Below are positions 7,834 to 13,891 of a stretch of DNA of 13,891 nt, piece after piece. Position numbers and translations under genes: made by a program. Location: the NCBI GenBank assembly GCA_937967345.1, contig CALBTN010000198.1:1-13891 (forward strand), in the 5' to 3' direction. This DNA is from an uncultured Rubrivivax sp. GTDB taxonomy: Bacteria > Pseudomonadota > Gammaproteobacteria > Burkholderiales > Burkholderiaceae_C. The stretch's first letter is position 1. Each line of letters starts with the position of its first letter. The notes under the pieces are model-generated. The model had not been told where the DNA came from. It saw only the letters and a program-made list of their open reading frames with translations, and made no database searches.

Positions 7834-8022
7834 TCAGGGTTGTCGAACGGCAGCTTGCCGCGCAGTTCGGCCTTGGCGGACGTTTTCCGGCGTCGGGCGC
7901 GCAAAGTCCTTGACCAGGCGCAACCCGTTCGGATGCTGCGGCCCGGCCAGCGGCGGGTGGCGCGCCGGCGCGGCCAAACGTGCGGGGATCGCGGGGAGCG
8001 CGGGGAGCGGTTGCGCCGGCAT
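7834..8022 (-). CDS. Doubtful 62-aa proline/alanine-rich reading frame
   Basis: A short frame fills most of the 218-bp gap between the thioesterase stop and the transglutaminase-like start, on the same strand. It begins 12 bp past the thioesterase stop. Its N-terminus contains LPA-LPA-IPA, encoded by three tandem 9-bp units at 7982-8008. The later part (GLRLVKDFARPTPENV) has strongly GC-ending codons. At about 7871 the coding-like signal appears to move to a neighbouring frame, which reads SAKAELRGKLPFDNPDH before running into the next gene. This looks like a small gene with a one-base shift, or a decayed remnant. I recognise no family. It may be non-coding. Confidence 0.2.
   Translation of the reverse strand: MPAQPLPALPAIPARLAAPARHPPLAGPQHPNGLRLVKDFARPTPENVRQGRTARQAAVRQP
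7982..8008. repeat. Three tandem 9-bp units
   Basis: GCGGGGATC is followed by two exact copies of GCGGGGAGC, giving three adjacent 9-bp units in the gap between the thioesterase and transglutaminase-like genes. On the minus strand, in the frame of the doubtful small ORF, they encode LPA, LPA and IPA. A multiple-of-three unit would keep a reading frame intact if the copy number changed. Confidence 0.6.
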
Positions 8023-8034
8023 CGAAGATGCCTT

Positions 8035-8517
8035 TCAGGCGGTGCGCGTTGCCGCGCGCGGCGCCTGCGCATCGCCAAAGGGTGGGCCGATCTTGAACAC
8101 GCCGCTGACCCGCGCCGCTGGCTCGCCGTCGGCCGTGACCAGGCCCTGCATGAACACCAGGCTGCGTGTGCGGCGCAGCAGTTGGGCCTGGCCTTGCACC
8201 CAGGCCCCCAGCTTGCACGGCGCCAGGTAGTCCACCTGCAGGCTCACCGTGGGCAGAAAGTGCGTGGCGAGCTCGGCCGACAGCGCATGCGCGGAAATCG
8301 GCAGCAGCATGTCGCAGAAGGTGGCGACCATGCCGCCGTGGCCCACGCCCATCGTGTTGCAGTGTCGCGGCTCGACCCTGAAGCCCAACAGCACCGCGCC
8401 GTCGAGCTTCTTCACGTACAGCGGGCCGTTGGCGTCGATGAAGCCGCTGCCGAAGCGGCGCGGCACGAAGCCTTCGGGAACATCCCACGCGGGCACGGGC
8501 GGCTGGGCAACGGTCAT
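8035..8517 (-). CDS. PaaI-type hotdog-fold acyl-CoA thioesterase
   Basis: 160-residue cytoplasmic protein with a hotdog fold. The PaaI/YbgC-like signature is clear: HCNTMGVGHGGMVATFCD (residues 52-69) with the HGG turn at the start of the central helix and Asp69 at the usual catalytic acid position. It is followed by the strand VSLQVDYLAPCKLGAWVQGQ, typical of the PaaI clan. It should hydrolyse an acyl-CoA; the acyl group is unknown. The ATG at 8517 is used; a weak CCGGAA stretch lies just upstream. It is the first gene of the minus-strand block and is transcribed away from the mocR-type gene, with 268 bp between the two starts. The 218-bp gap after it makes co-transcription with the downstream genes less certain. 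Confidence 0.85.
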   Translation of the reverse strand: MTVAQPPVPAWDVPEGFVPRRFGSGFIDANGPLYVKKLDGAVLLGFRVEPRHCNTMGVGHGGMVATFCDMLLPISAHALSAELATHFLPTVSLQVDYLAPCKLGAWVQGQAQLLRRTRSLVFMQGLVTADGEPAARVSGVFKIGPPFGDAQAPRAATRTA

Positions 8518-8785
8518 GCAGGGTTCCGGTGGTGCGCCATCGCGCGATGGCGGGTGGTTGGCCCTATTCTGCAAGAAGCCCTCTTCACCCCCGACGAGGC
8601 CGGCCTGAACAGGCGAGGGCGCCGCTGTTCGCGCCGCGACCAGGCGGGTTGCGCGGCCGTGCGTGGCTCGGCCGCTGCCGCTCGCGGCCGGGGTCTTCCC
8701 GATGCCCGCGCCGCGCTGCGGCAACCTATGCTGCGGCCCACCGCGCCGGTGCACGCAGCGCGCCGGGCCGGCTACGGGCAGGCGC
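8518..8785. promoter_or_regulatory. Divergent promoter region, thioesterase / mocR-type regulator
   Basis: This 268-bp gap separates two divergently read genes and should hold the promoters of both. No reading frame in it looks coding. MocR-family regulators commonly act on the divergently transcribed neighbour, so an operator for the 8786 gene product is expected here. No convincing -35/-10 pair is visible in this GC-rich DNA. A weak TATGCT lies at 8727-8732 on the plus strand without a good -35 partner. The most distinct element is the 18-bp palindrome at 8535-8552. Confidence 0.5.
8535..8552. promoter_or_regulatory. 18-bp perfect palindrome upstream of the thioesterase gene
   Basis: CGCCATCGCGCGATGGCG equals its own reverse complement and includes A/T positions, so it is less trivial than a pure GC palindrome. 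It ends 17 bp before the thioesterase start codon on the minus strand. It could be an operator overlapping the promoter or leader, or a leader hairpin next to the ribosome-binding site. The nearby MocR-type regulator is one candidate binder, although MocR sites are often direct repeats. Confidence 0.4.
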
Positions 8786-10285
8786 ATGCAGCTACCGATC
8801 CATCTGATGCACTCCGGCGGGCGCAGCTTGCAAGAGCAGCTGTTCGACCAGTTTGTCGCGCAGCTCGCCGAGGGCCTGCTGCGCCCGGGCATGCGCATGC
8901 CGGCGACGCGCCAGCTCGCCAGCGATCTGGGCGTGTCGCGCAACACCGTGGTGCTGACCTACGAGCGGCTGGTCGCCGAGGGCTTCATCGAGATGCGCCC
9001 GCCGCTCGGCGCCTTCGTGACCACGCGCGGTGTGCCCGGCGCTGCCGTCGCGCCGCCTGCCGCATCCAACCCGCCATACGACGAGGCCGCCGCGCCACAG
9101 CGCGCTGCGCGGGTGCCGACGCGGTTTCGCGGCCAGATGCATGCGCTGCGTTCACCCTGCGCCGACGGGGTCGAGTTCGACTTCTGGGTCGGCCGCCCCG
9201 ATCCGCGGTTGTTCCCGGCGCAGGCCTGGCGCAAGCTGGTCGACACGTCGCTGGCGCAGATGCAGCACGGCGATGGCAGCTACGGCGAGCCCGCCGGTCT
9301 GCGCAGCCTGCGCGCCGCGGTGGCCGCGCATGTCGGCGCCACGCGCGGCATCGTGTGCGGCGCCGGCGACGTGATCATCACCAACGGCATCCAGGAAGGC
9401 CTCAACATCGTCGCGCGGCTGCTGCTCGCACCGGGAACCGGGGTCGGCATGGAAAGCCCCGGCTACGCCGGCGCGGCCAACGTCTTCGCCGGCTTCGGCG
9501 CGCGCGTGCTGCCGCTCGAGGTCGACGCCGAAGGCGCCGTGCCCGACGCGCTGCCCACCGATTGCGCGATGGTCTACCTGACCCCCGCGCACCAGTACCC
9601 CAGCGGCGTCGCGCTGTCGGCGCCGCGGCGCCGCGCGTGGCTGCGCTGGGCGCGCGGCAGTGGCGGCTTCGTCGTCGAGGACGACTACGACAGCGACTTC
9701 TCGTTCGACGCCACGCCGCTGCCGGCGATGAAGGCCGAGGATCGCGACGACTGCGTGATCTACCTCGGCACCTTCTCCAAGAGCCTGGCCGCCGGGCTGC
9801 GCCTGGGCTACCTGATCGCGCCGCGCGTGCTGCATGACGCGGCGGTGGCGATCAAGGGGCTGATGACCAACGGTTCGCCGTGGCTGCTGCAGGCGTCGCT
9901 GGCGGCGTTCATCGACAGCGGCGAGTTCGCGCACCACCTGCGGCGCTTGCGCAAGCATTACGCCGCGCGCCGCGACGCGCTGGCGGCTGCGCTGGCGCGG
10001 CACTTCGGCGGTGACGCACCGCGCGGCAGCCACGCCGGCATGCACCTGGTGTGGCAGGCTCCTGCCGCGTTGCCTGCTGCGGCGCTGATCGAAGCGCTGG
10101 CGCGCGCGGCTGGGGTCGGGGTCTACAGCCTGCGCAGCGGCAATGCGTGGCTGGATGCGGGCTCGCCGGCCGAGCGCTGGGCGCGCTCGCTGCTGTTCGG
10201 CTATGCCGCGCTCGACGAGCGCGAGATCGCCACCGCCATCGCCCGGCTGGCCGCGGCGCTGTCGCCGAACCCGCCGCACGGCTGA
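8786..10285 (+). CDS. MocR/PdxR-type transcriptional regulator (GntR HTH + aminotransferase-like domain)
   Basis: 499 residues. The N-terminal winged helix of the GntR family spans about 10-78 (RPGMRMPATRQLASDLGVSR, then NTVVLTYERLVAEGFI). An Ala/Pro-rich linker covers about 85-115. A fold-type I aminotransferase domain follows. PLP-site motifs are intact: EDDYDSDF with Asp299 and Tyr301, and GTFSKSL with the Schiff-base lysine at 332. LTPAHQYPSGV is also typical of the family. The start at 8786 directly precedes the HTH segment; upstream in-frame codons would only add Arg/Pro-rich sequence. Family members bind DNA and sense PLP or an amino compound joined to PLP. It is divergent from the thioesterase block and 148 bp upstream of haoA on the same strand, so either side could be its target. 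The effector is unknown. Confidence 0.93.
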   Translation: MQLPIHLMHSGGRSLQEQLFDQFVAQLAEGLLRPGMRMPATRQLASDLGVSRNTVVLTYERLVAEGFIEMRPPLGAFVTTRGVPGAAVAPPAASNPPYDEAAAPQRAARVPTRFRGQMHALRSPCADGVEFDFWVGRPDPRLFPAQAWRKLVDTSLAQMQHGDGSYGEPAGLRSLRAAVAAHVGATRGIVCGAGDVIITNGIQEGLNIVARLLLAPGTGVGMESPGYAGAANVFAGFGARVLPLEVDAEGAVPDALPTDCAMVYLTPAHQYPSGVALSAPRRRAWLRWARGSGGFVVEDDYDSDFSFDATPLPAMKAEDRDDCVIYLGTFSKSLAAGLRLGYLIAPRVLHDAAVAIKGLMTNGSPWLLQASLAAFIDSGEFAHHLRRLRKHYAARRDALAAALARHFGGDAPRGSHAGMHLVWQAPAALPAAALIEALARAAGVGVYSLRSGNAWLDAGSPAERWARSLLFGYAALDEREIATAIARLAAALSPNPPHG

Positions 10286-10421
10286 ACAGCCTCAGGGTTT
10301 TCCCGTGCAACGCGGCTGTCGGCCGCATGGCCCCATGGCGGTCAGGGCTCATGGCACTTGTTCGCGCTCGGCGCGCGGCCGAGCATGCCGGCGACCGGCT
10401 CGCTGCAGGGCCGGCGTGCCC

Positions 10422-10427
10422 GAGGAG
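10422..10427 (+). promoter_or_regulatory. Ribosome-binding site deciding the haoA start
   Basis: A strong GAGGAG Shine-Dalgarno sequence sits 6 nt before the ATG at 10434. It directly abuts another in-frame ATG at 10428, leaving no spacer for that codon. The 10434 start is therefore preferred and yields a clean signal peptide beginning MRRIIARG. Confidence 0.7.
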
Positions 10428-10433
10428 ATGCAG

Positions 10434-12179
10434 ATGCGCAGGATCATTGCCCGCGGTTGTCTGTTCATCGTGCTGGCGCTGGCGACGCAGTGGTCGCTGG
10501 CACAGATCTGGGACACCGTGCCCGACGAGCAGCTGAAGGCGCTGAACCTGGAGCGCTCGGCCTCGCCCAAGCAGCTCTACGACGCGTTGGTCACGCGCTA
10601 CAAGGCCAACCTGACCAAGGGCAAGTTCGCCAAGTGGTGGGAGCCGGCGCCGATCGACCAGTACATGGCGCCGACCCTGTTCTACAAGCCGCCGCCCGAG
10701 CTGAACATCGACGTCACGCGCGAGCAATGCGTCGCGTGCCACACCACGGTCACGCACGGCTGGGTGCAGTCGTGGCAGCAAAGCGTGCACGCCAACCTCG
10801 ACGCGCTGCGCAAGCTGCCCGACGGCGCGGTGCGCGCGTACAAGAAGTCGATCTTCGGCGAGGTCGAGCAGGGCCTGCGCGCCCAGGGCCTGCTGGCCGC
10901 GGGCGCGCCGCTGAAGGAGGTGGGCTGCATCGACTGCCACATGGGGGTGGGCAAGGCCGGTGGCAACCACCTGCGCGACCTGCACCTGCCCAACCGCGCC
11001 GATTGCGGCACCTGCCACATCAAGCAGTTCGCCGAGGCCGAGTCCGAGCGCGACACCCAGACCTGGCCGCAAAAGCAGTGGGCGCAGGGGCATCCGTCGC
11101 ATGCGGTGGACTACACCGCCAACGTCGAGACCGCGACCTGGGCCGCGCTGCAGCAGCGCGAGGTGGCGGCCGGCTGCACGATGTGCCACTACAACCAGAC
11201 CAAGTGCGATGGCTGCCACACGCGGCACGAGTTCTCCACGGTCGAGGCGCGCAAGCCCGAGGCCTGTTCGACCTGCCACAACGGCGTCGACCACAACGAG
11301 TACGAGCAGTTCATGCTGTCCAAGCACGGCACGCGCTACCAGGCGCACGGCTCGACGTGGGACTGGAACGCCCGTCTGGCCGACGCCTACACCAAGGGCA
11401 AGCAGACCGCGCCGACTTGCCAGACCTGCCACATGGAGTTTCGTGGCCAGTACACGCACAACGTGACGCGCAAGGTGCGCTGGGGCTTCCTGCCGTTCAC
11501 CAGCATCGTCGACAACCTCGACCACCCGTGGTTCAAGGACCGCAAGGACGCCTGGGTGCAGGGCTGCTCGCAGTGCCACAGCCCGCGCTTCGCGACCACC
11601 TACCTGGACATGTCCGACTCGGGCATCAAGGAGGGCGTCAAGCTGGTCGAGAGCTCGCGCAAGGTGGTGCAAAAGCTCTACGACGACAAGCTGCTGGTCG
11701 GGCAGAAGACCAACCGGCCCGCGCTGCCGGAGCCCGAGAAGGACGAGCCCGGCGCGTTCAACTCGCTGTTCTTCAGCAACCGCAACAACCCGACGCTGGT
11801 GGACCGCACCTTCGCCGAGATGTGGGAGCAGCACATCGCGCGCTACATGAAGGGCCTGCAGCACGTCAACCCGGGCGGCTGGACTTACTCGCACGGCTGG
11901 TCGGACCTGATCAAGGACCAGACCCTCATCAACGAGGCCGACACCACGCTGCGCGAGAAGGCGGCGCTGGAGCAGCGCTTGCGCAAGCTCGAGGGCACGC
12001 CCGAGCGCCGCAGCTCGTGGAGCGGCGGCGGCTCGCAGCAGGCGGGTCTCGGTCTGAGCGTGGTCGAAGAGCAGCCGCTGCTGGCGTCGGGCGCGCTGGC
12101 GCTGCTGGGTATCGGCTTCGTGATCGGCGGGCTGCGCAGCGGGCGGCGGCGCGCAGCCGACGACGGCGGTGATGGCTGA
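10434..12179 (+). CDS. haoA: Octaheme hydroxylamine oxidoreductase (HAO)
   Basis: Periplasmic multiheme enzyme that oxidises hydroxylamine (to NO or nitrite). 581 residues with eight CxxCH heme sites, at Cys99, 165, 191, 248, 258, 278, 329 and 378. A signal peptide (basic MRRIIAR, hydrophobic core, SLA before Gln24) supports export. Long stretches match Nitrosomonas HAO as I remember it. The fourth heme site (CTMCH) corresponds to P460, and Tyr485 in NPGGWTY corresponds to the tyrosine cross-linked to P460 (Tyr467). Active-site Asp286-His287 (GVDHN) is kept, but the position of the third active-site residue, Tyr334 in Nitrosomonas, is Leu353 here (RWGFLPF). A hydrophobic segment at 549-567 followed by RSGRRR could anchor the C-terminus in the membrane. 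The stop overlaps haoB by 8 bp. No cytochrome c554 gene follows. The P460 tyrosine argues against a reductive, tyrosine-lacking HAO relative. Confidence 0.95.
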   Translation: MRRIIARGCLFIVLALATQWSLAQIWDTVPDEQLKALNLERSASPKQLYDALVTRYKANLTKGKFAKWWEPAPIDQYMAPTLFYKPPPELNIDVTREQCVACHTTVTHGWVQSWQQSVHANLDALRKLPDGAVRAYKKSIFGEVEQGLRAQGLLAAGAPLKEVGCIDCHMGVGKAGGNHLRDLHLPNRADCGTCHIKQFAEAESERDTQTWPQKQWAQGHPSHAVDYTANVETATWAALQQREVAAGCTMCHYNQTKCDGCHTRHEFSTVEARKPEACSTCHNGVDHNEYEQFMLSKHGTRYQAHGSTWDWNARLADAYTKGKQTAPTCQTCHMEFRGQYTHNVTRKVRWGFLPFTSIVDNLDHPWFKDRKDAWVQGCSQCHSPRFATTYLDMSDSGIKEGVKLVESSRKVVQKLYDDKLLVGQKTNRPALPEPEKDEPGAFNSLFFSNRNNPTLVDRTFAEMWEQHIARYMKGLQHVNPGGWTYSHGWSDLIKDQTLINEADTTLREKAALEQRLRKLEGTPERRSSWSGGGSQQAGLGLSVVEEQPLLASGALALLGIGFVIGGLRSGRRRAADDGGDG

Positions 12180-13155
12180 CGCGGCGCAGGCGGGCATGCG
12201 CCTGCCGCTGCGCCCGGGCGCGCTGCGTTTGCTGTCGTGGGCGCTGGGCGCGCTGTTGCTGGCCGCCGCGGCGGCGCTGGCCTGGCGCACGCTGGCCGCG
12301 CCGGCGCCCTACCGCTACGAGCTGCAGGCCACGCCGGTGGGCGCAGCCGATGGCATCCAGACGGTGCGCGTGCTCGACGGCGACGGTGCGCTGCTGGCCG
12401 AGGCCGAGGTGGCGCGCGACGCGCACGGCCCGCTGCTGCTGCAATGGCACGCCCGCGTCGACGACCCGCTGCTGTACCTGAACGTGCCCGGTGCCGAGAC
12501 CCAGGCGCTGGCCCAGGTGCTGGCGCGCCATCGCCAGCCGGGCATGGCCGTGCTGGCGTGGTGGGACACCTCGCGCCAGTTGCGCCACTGGGGCGCAGGC
12601 GAGATGCGCTTCGACCAGCACCTTGCGCGGCCGCTGTTCGTGCCGCAACGCTGGCATGGCCAACAACGGCAGGTGCTGCGCGCCGAGCGCGACTTCTGGG
12701 GCACGGCCGACGCAGCACAGCTGGAGGCCTTCGACACCTTCGCGCGCGCGCTGGTGGCCACCGAGGAGGAGGGTGTCAAGCTGCTGCGCGCGCTGGCGCC
12801 GGCCGGTGCGATCGTCGTGCTGCACCTGCGCGACCTGGTGCTGCTGGGCGAGCTGTTCCCGCAACAGCTCGGCGTGTCGTTCCAGGACTTCGCCGATACG
12901 GGCGACGTGCACCGCTCGGTGCGCGGCGTGCAGGGCTGGCTGCGCGAGGGCACGCAGCAGGCCTACAGCGTGATGAAGCTGCCCGACAACCGGGTGCGCG
13001 CGATCGCGCTGAACGACGAAGCGAGCGCTGCGACGCTGGCCGCGCGCCTGCTGCCGCTGATCGGCAACCGGCAGGATGACGTGGCCGGGCTGACTATGGT
13101 GTACCGCGCCGGCGGCTACGCGGTGTTCGAGCTGGCGGCGGCCGCGCCGCAATGA
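12172..13155 (+). CDS. haoB: HaoB, hydroxylamine oxidation partner protein
   Basis: 327-residue protein encoded directly after haoA with an 8-bp overlap, the position haoB holds in ammonia oxidisers and methanotrophs. One membrane segment lies at about 17-42 (LRLLSWALGALLLAAAAALAW); the rest is probably periplasmic. It has no cysteine, so it binds no c-type heme. Segments such as WWDTSRQLRHWG, FDQHLARPLFVP, FWGTAD, VVLHLRDLVLLGELFP and VSFQDF resemble HaoB as I recall it. Its biochemical role is unknown in all organisms; maturation, membrane docking or electron transfer support have been suggested. ATG 12172 is chosen for translational coupling to haoA; ATG 12196 (MRLPLRPG) is an equally possible start. 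The family assignment rests mainly on context plus remembered motifs. Confidence 0.82.
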   Translation: MADAAQAGMRLPLRPGALRLLSWALGALLLAAAAALAWRTLAAPAPYRYELQATPVGAADGIQTVRVLDGDGALLAEAEVARDAHGPLLLQWHARVDDPLLYLNVPGAETQALAQVLARHRQPGMAVLAWWDTSRQLRHWGAGEMRFDQHLARPLFVPQRWHGQQRQVLRAERDFWGTADAAQLEAFDTFARALVATEEEGVKLLRALAPAGAIVVLHLRDLVLLGELFPQQLGVSFQDFADTGDVHRSVRGVQGWLREGTQQAYSVMKLPDNRVRAIALNDEASAATLAARLLPLIGNRQDDVAGLTMVYRAGGYAVFELAAAAPQ

Positions 13156-13196
13156 CGCCGGTGGCGCGGCGCAGCGCGGCGGCAGCGTCGTGAGTA

Positions 13197-13210
13197 CAGC
13201 GCCGGCGCTG
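13197..13210. repeat. 14-bp palindrome between convergent haoB and apbE-like genes
   Basis: CAGCGCCGGCGCTG is a perfect palindrome in the 81-bp gap between two converging stop codons. The position suits a bidirectional stem-loop terminator. Neither side carries a T run, so intrinsic termination is unproven. Confidence 0.3.
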
Positions 13211-13236
13211 CACCTGCGCGCGTACCGGGCCGTGGC

Positions 13237-13891
13237 CTAGGCGCCGCGCGTCGCGCCGCGCTCGGCGAAGCCTTGCGGCCGGCCGCTGCCGCGCACCTGT
13301 AGCCGCCCATCGGCATCGACCAGATAGGCGCGCACCGCTGGATAGGCCTCGAGCAGCGCAGCCGCGCGGCTTGGCGCGAGCACGGCCAGCGTGGTCGACA
13401 ACCCGTCGGCCAGCGTGGCGCGCGGCGCCGCGGCCGACACCGACAGGTAGTGGTTGGCGCTGCGCCCGGTGTGCGGATCGAACAGATGGTGGATGCGCGG
13501 GTCGGGGCCGAGCGGCGTACCGGCGCCGGCCGAGGTGGCCAGCGCCGGCAGCGCGCCAGCGCTGTCGCCCAGCGGCAGCTCGAACAGCGTGCGCTGGCCG
13601 TCGCGCGGGTCAGCGATGGCCGCTTGCCACATCCCCCCGGTGGGCCGCTGGCCGCGCACGCGCACTTCGCCCAGGTCGACCAGCACGTCGTCGAAGCCGG
13701 CGGCGCGCAGCAATTCGGTCACGCGGTCGGTGACGTAGCCTTGCGCGATGCCGTTGAGCGTGACCGCCATGCCGGGGCGGCGCAGGCGAATCCGGCCGGC
13801 GTCGACTTCGAGCTGCCGGTAGCCGACGCGGCGCAGCGCGCGCGCGATCTCGTGCGGCGCCGGCCCGGCCGCTCGCGCACCGGGCGCGGCG
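13237..13891 (-). CDS. apbE: FAD:protein FMN transferase, ApbE/NosX-like (5' end outside window)
   Basis: Transfers FMN from FAD to a threonine of target flavoproteins (for example NqrB/C, RnfG or NosR subunits), acting in the periplasm and needing Mg. 217 C-terminal residues are visible; the frame stays open past the ATG at 13770 to the window edge and reads family sequence there, so that ATG is internal. Hallmarks are PGMAVTLNGIAQGYVTDRV, DVLVDLGEVRVRG, the IHHLFDPHTGR strand-loop and ADGLSTTLAVL, whose Asp is the expected metal ligand. The NGIAQGYVTDRV form and the ADGLST motif are what I associate with NosX, the ApbE relative in nitrous-oxide reductase clusters. It is convergent with haoB; its operon partners lie outside. 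The target protein is not known. Confidence 0.9.
   Translation of the reverse strand, partial: AAPGARAAGPAPHEIARALRRVGYRQLEVDAGRIRLRRPGMAVTLNGIAQGYVTDRVTELLRAAGFDDVLVDLGEVRVRGQRPTGGMWQAAIADPRDGQRTLFELPLGDSAGALPALATSAGAGTPLGPDPRIHHLFDPHTGRSANHYLSVSAAAPRATLADGLSTTLAVLAPSRAAALLEAYPAVRAYLVDADGRLQVRGSGRPQGFAERGATRGA

Noticed and set aside
10434..12179. HaoA as a reductive HAO relative (nitrite to hydroxylamine type)
   Set aside because: Those enzymes lack the P460 cross-linking tyrosine, whereas a tyrosine is present at the matching position (Tyr485).
9909..12290. 793-codon minus-strand frame opposite mocR, haoA and haoB
   Set aside because: It is low-complexity shadow sequence; the plus strand holds eight CxxCH motifs and clear HAO sequence.
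13237..13770. apbE-like gene as a complete 177-aa protein starting at 13770
   Set aside because: Family-like sequence (ALRRVGYRQLEVDAGRIRL) continues in frame upstream of that Met to the window edge, so the gene is truncated by the window.

Overview
The window is very G+C-rich (about 70% by eye), with GC-ending codons throughout. It looks like a betaproteobacterial chromosome, probably Burkholderiales. The evidence is codon use, an aroC-trkA-trkH core segment, and proteobacterial family members throughout. The species cannot be named from this sequence. Genes are tightly packed; no tRNA, rRNA, insertion sequence or CRISPR array was seen. The longest stretch without a confident gene is the 268-bp gap at 8518-8785.

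Layout. (1) 1-3549, plus strand: the 3' part of aroC (chorismate synthase), then trkA and trkH, the regulatory and membrane subunits of a Trk potassium uptake system. (2) 3671-8517, minus strand, read from high to low coordinates: a PaaI-type hotdog thioesterase, a doubtful 62-codon reading frame, a transglutaminase-like protein, an MFS transporter, a small TusA-like protein, a DsrE-like protein, and a fusion of a TusA-like domain to a MetE-type zinc methyltransferase domain. The last three genes form a compact sulfur-relay cassette. (3) 8786-10285, plus strand: a MocR-type (GntR helix-turn-helix plus aminotransferase fold) regulator, divergent from the minus-strand block and just upstream of (4) haoA-haoB at 10434-13155. 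haoA encodes an octaheme hydroxylamine oxidoreductase with the P460 tyrosine; haoB encodes its usual membrane-anchored partner. (5) 13237-13891, minus strand: the 3' part of an ApbE/NosX-like FAD:protein FMN transferase, convergent with haoB.

How they may work together. TrkA and TrkH form one transporter. HaoA should oxidise hydroxylamine in the periplasm. The cytochrome genes that follow haoAB in Nitrosomonas (cycA, cycB) are absent here, which leaves the electron acceptor open and fits a detoxification role or a different acceptor. The NosX-like gene next door hints at nitrogen-oxide metabolism beyond the window.

The least explained part is the TusA/DsrE/TusA-MetE cassette. Both TusA domains keep the active cysteine but replace the usual CPxP motif with Cys-Gly. 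One is physically joined to a methyltransferase domain with intact zinc ligands. This suggests sulfur or alkyl transfer on a carrier protein and is the best candidate for an undescribed system. The active-site leucine in HaoA, where Nitrosomonas has tyrosine, is the second point worth following.
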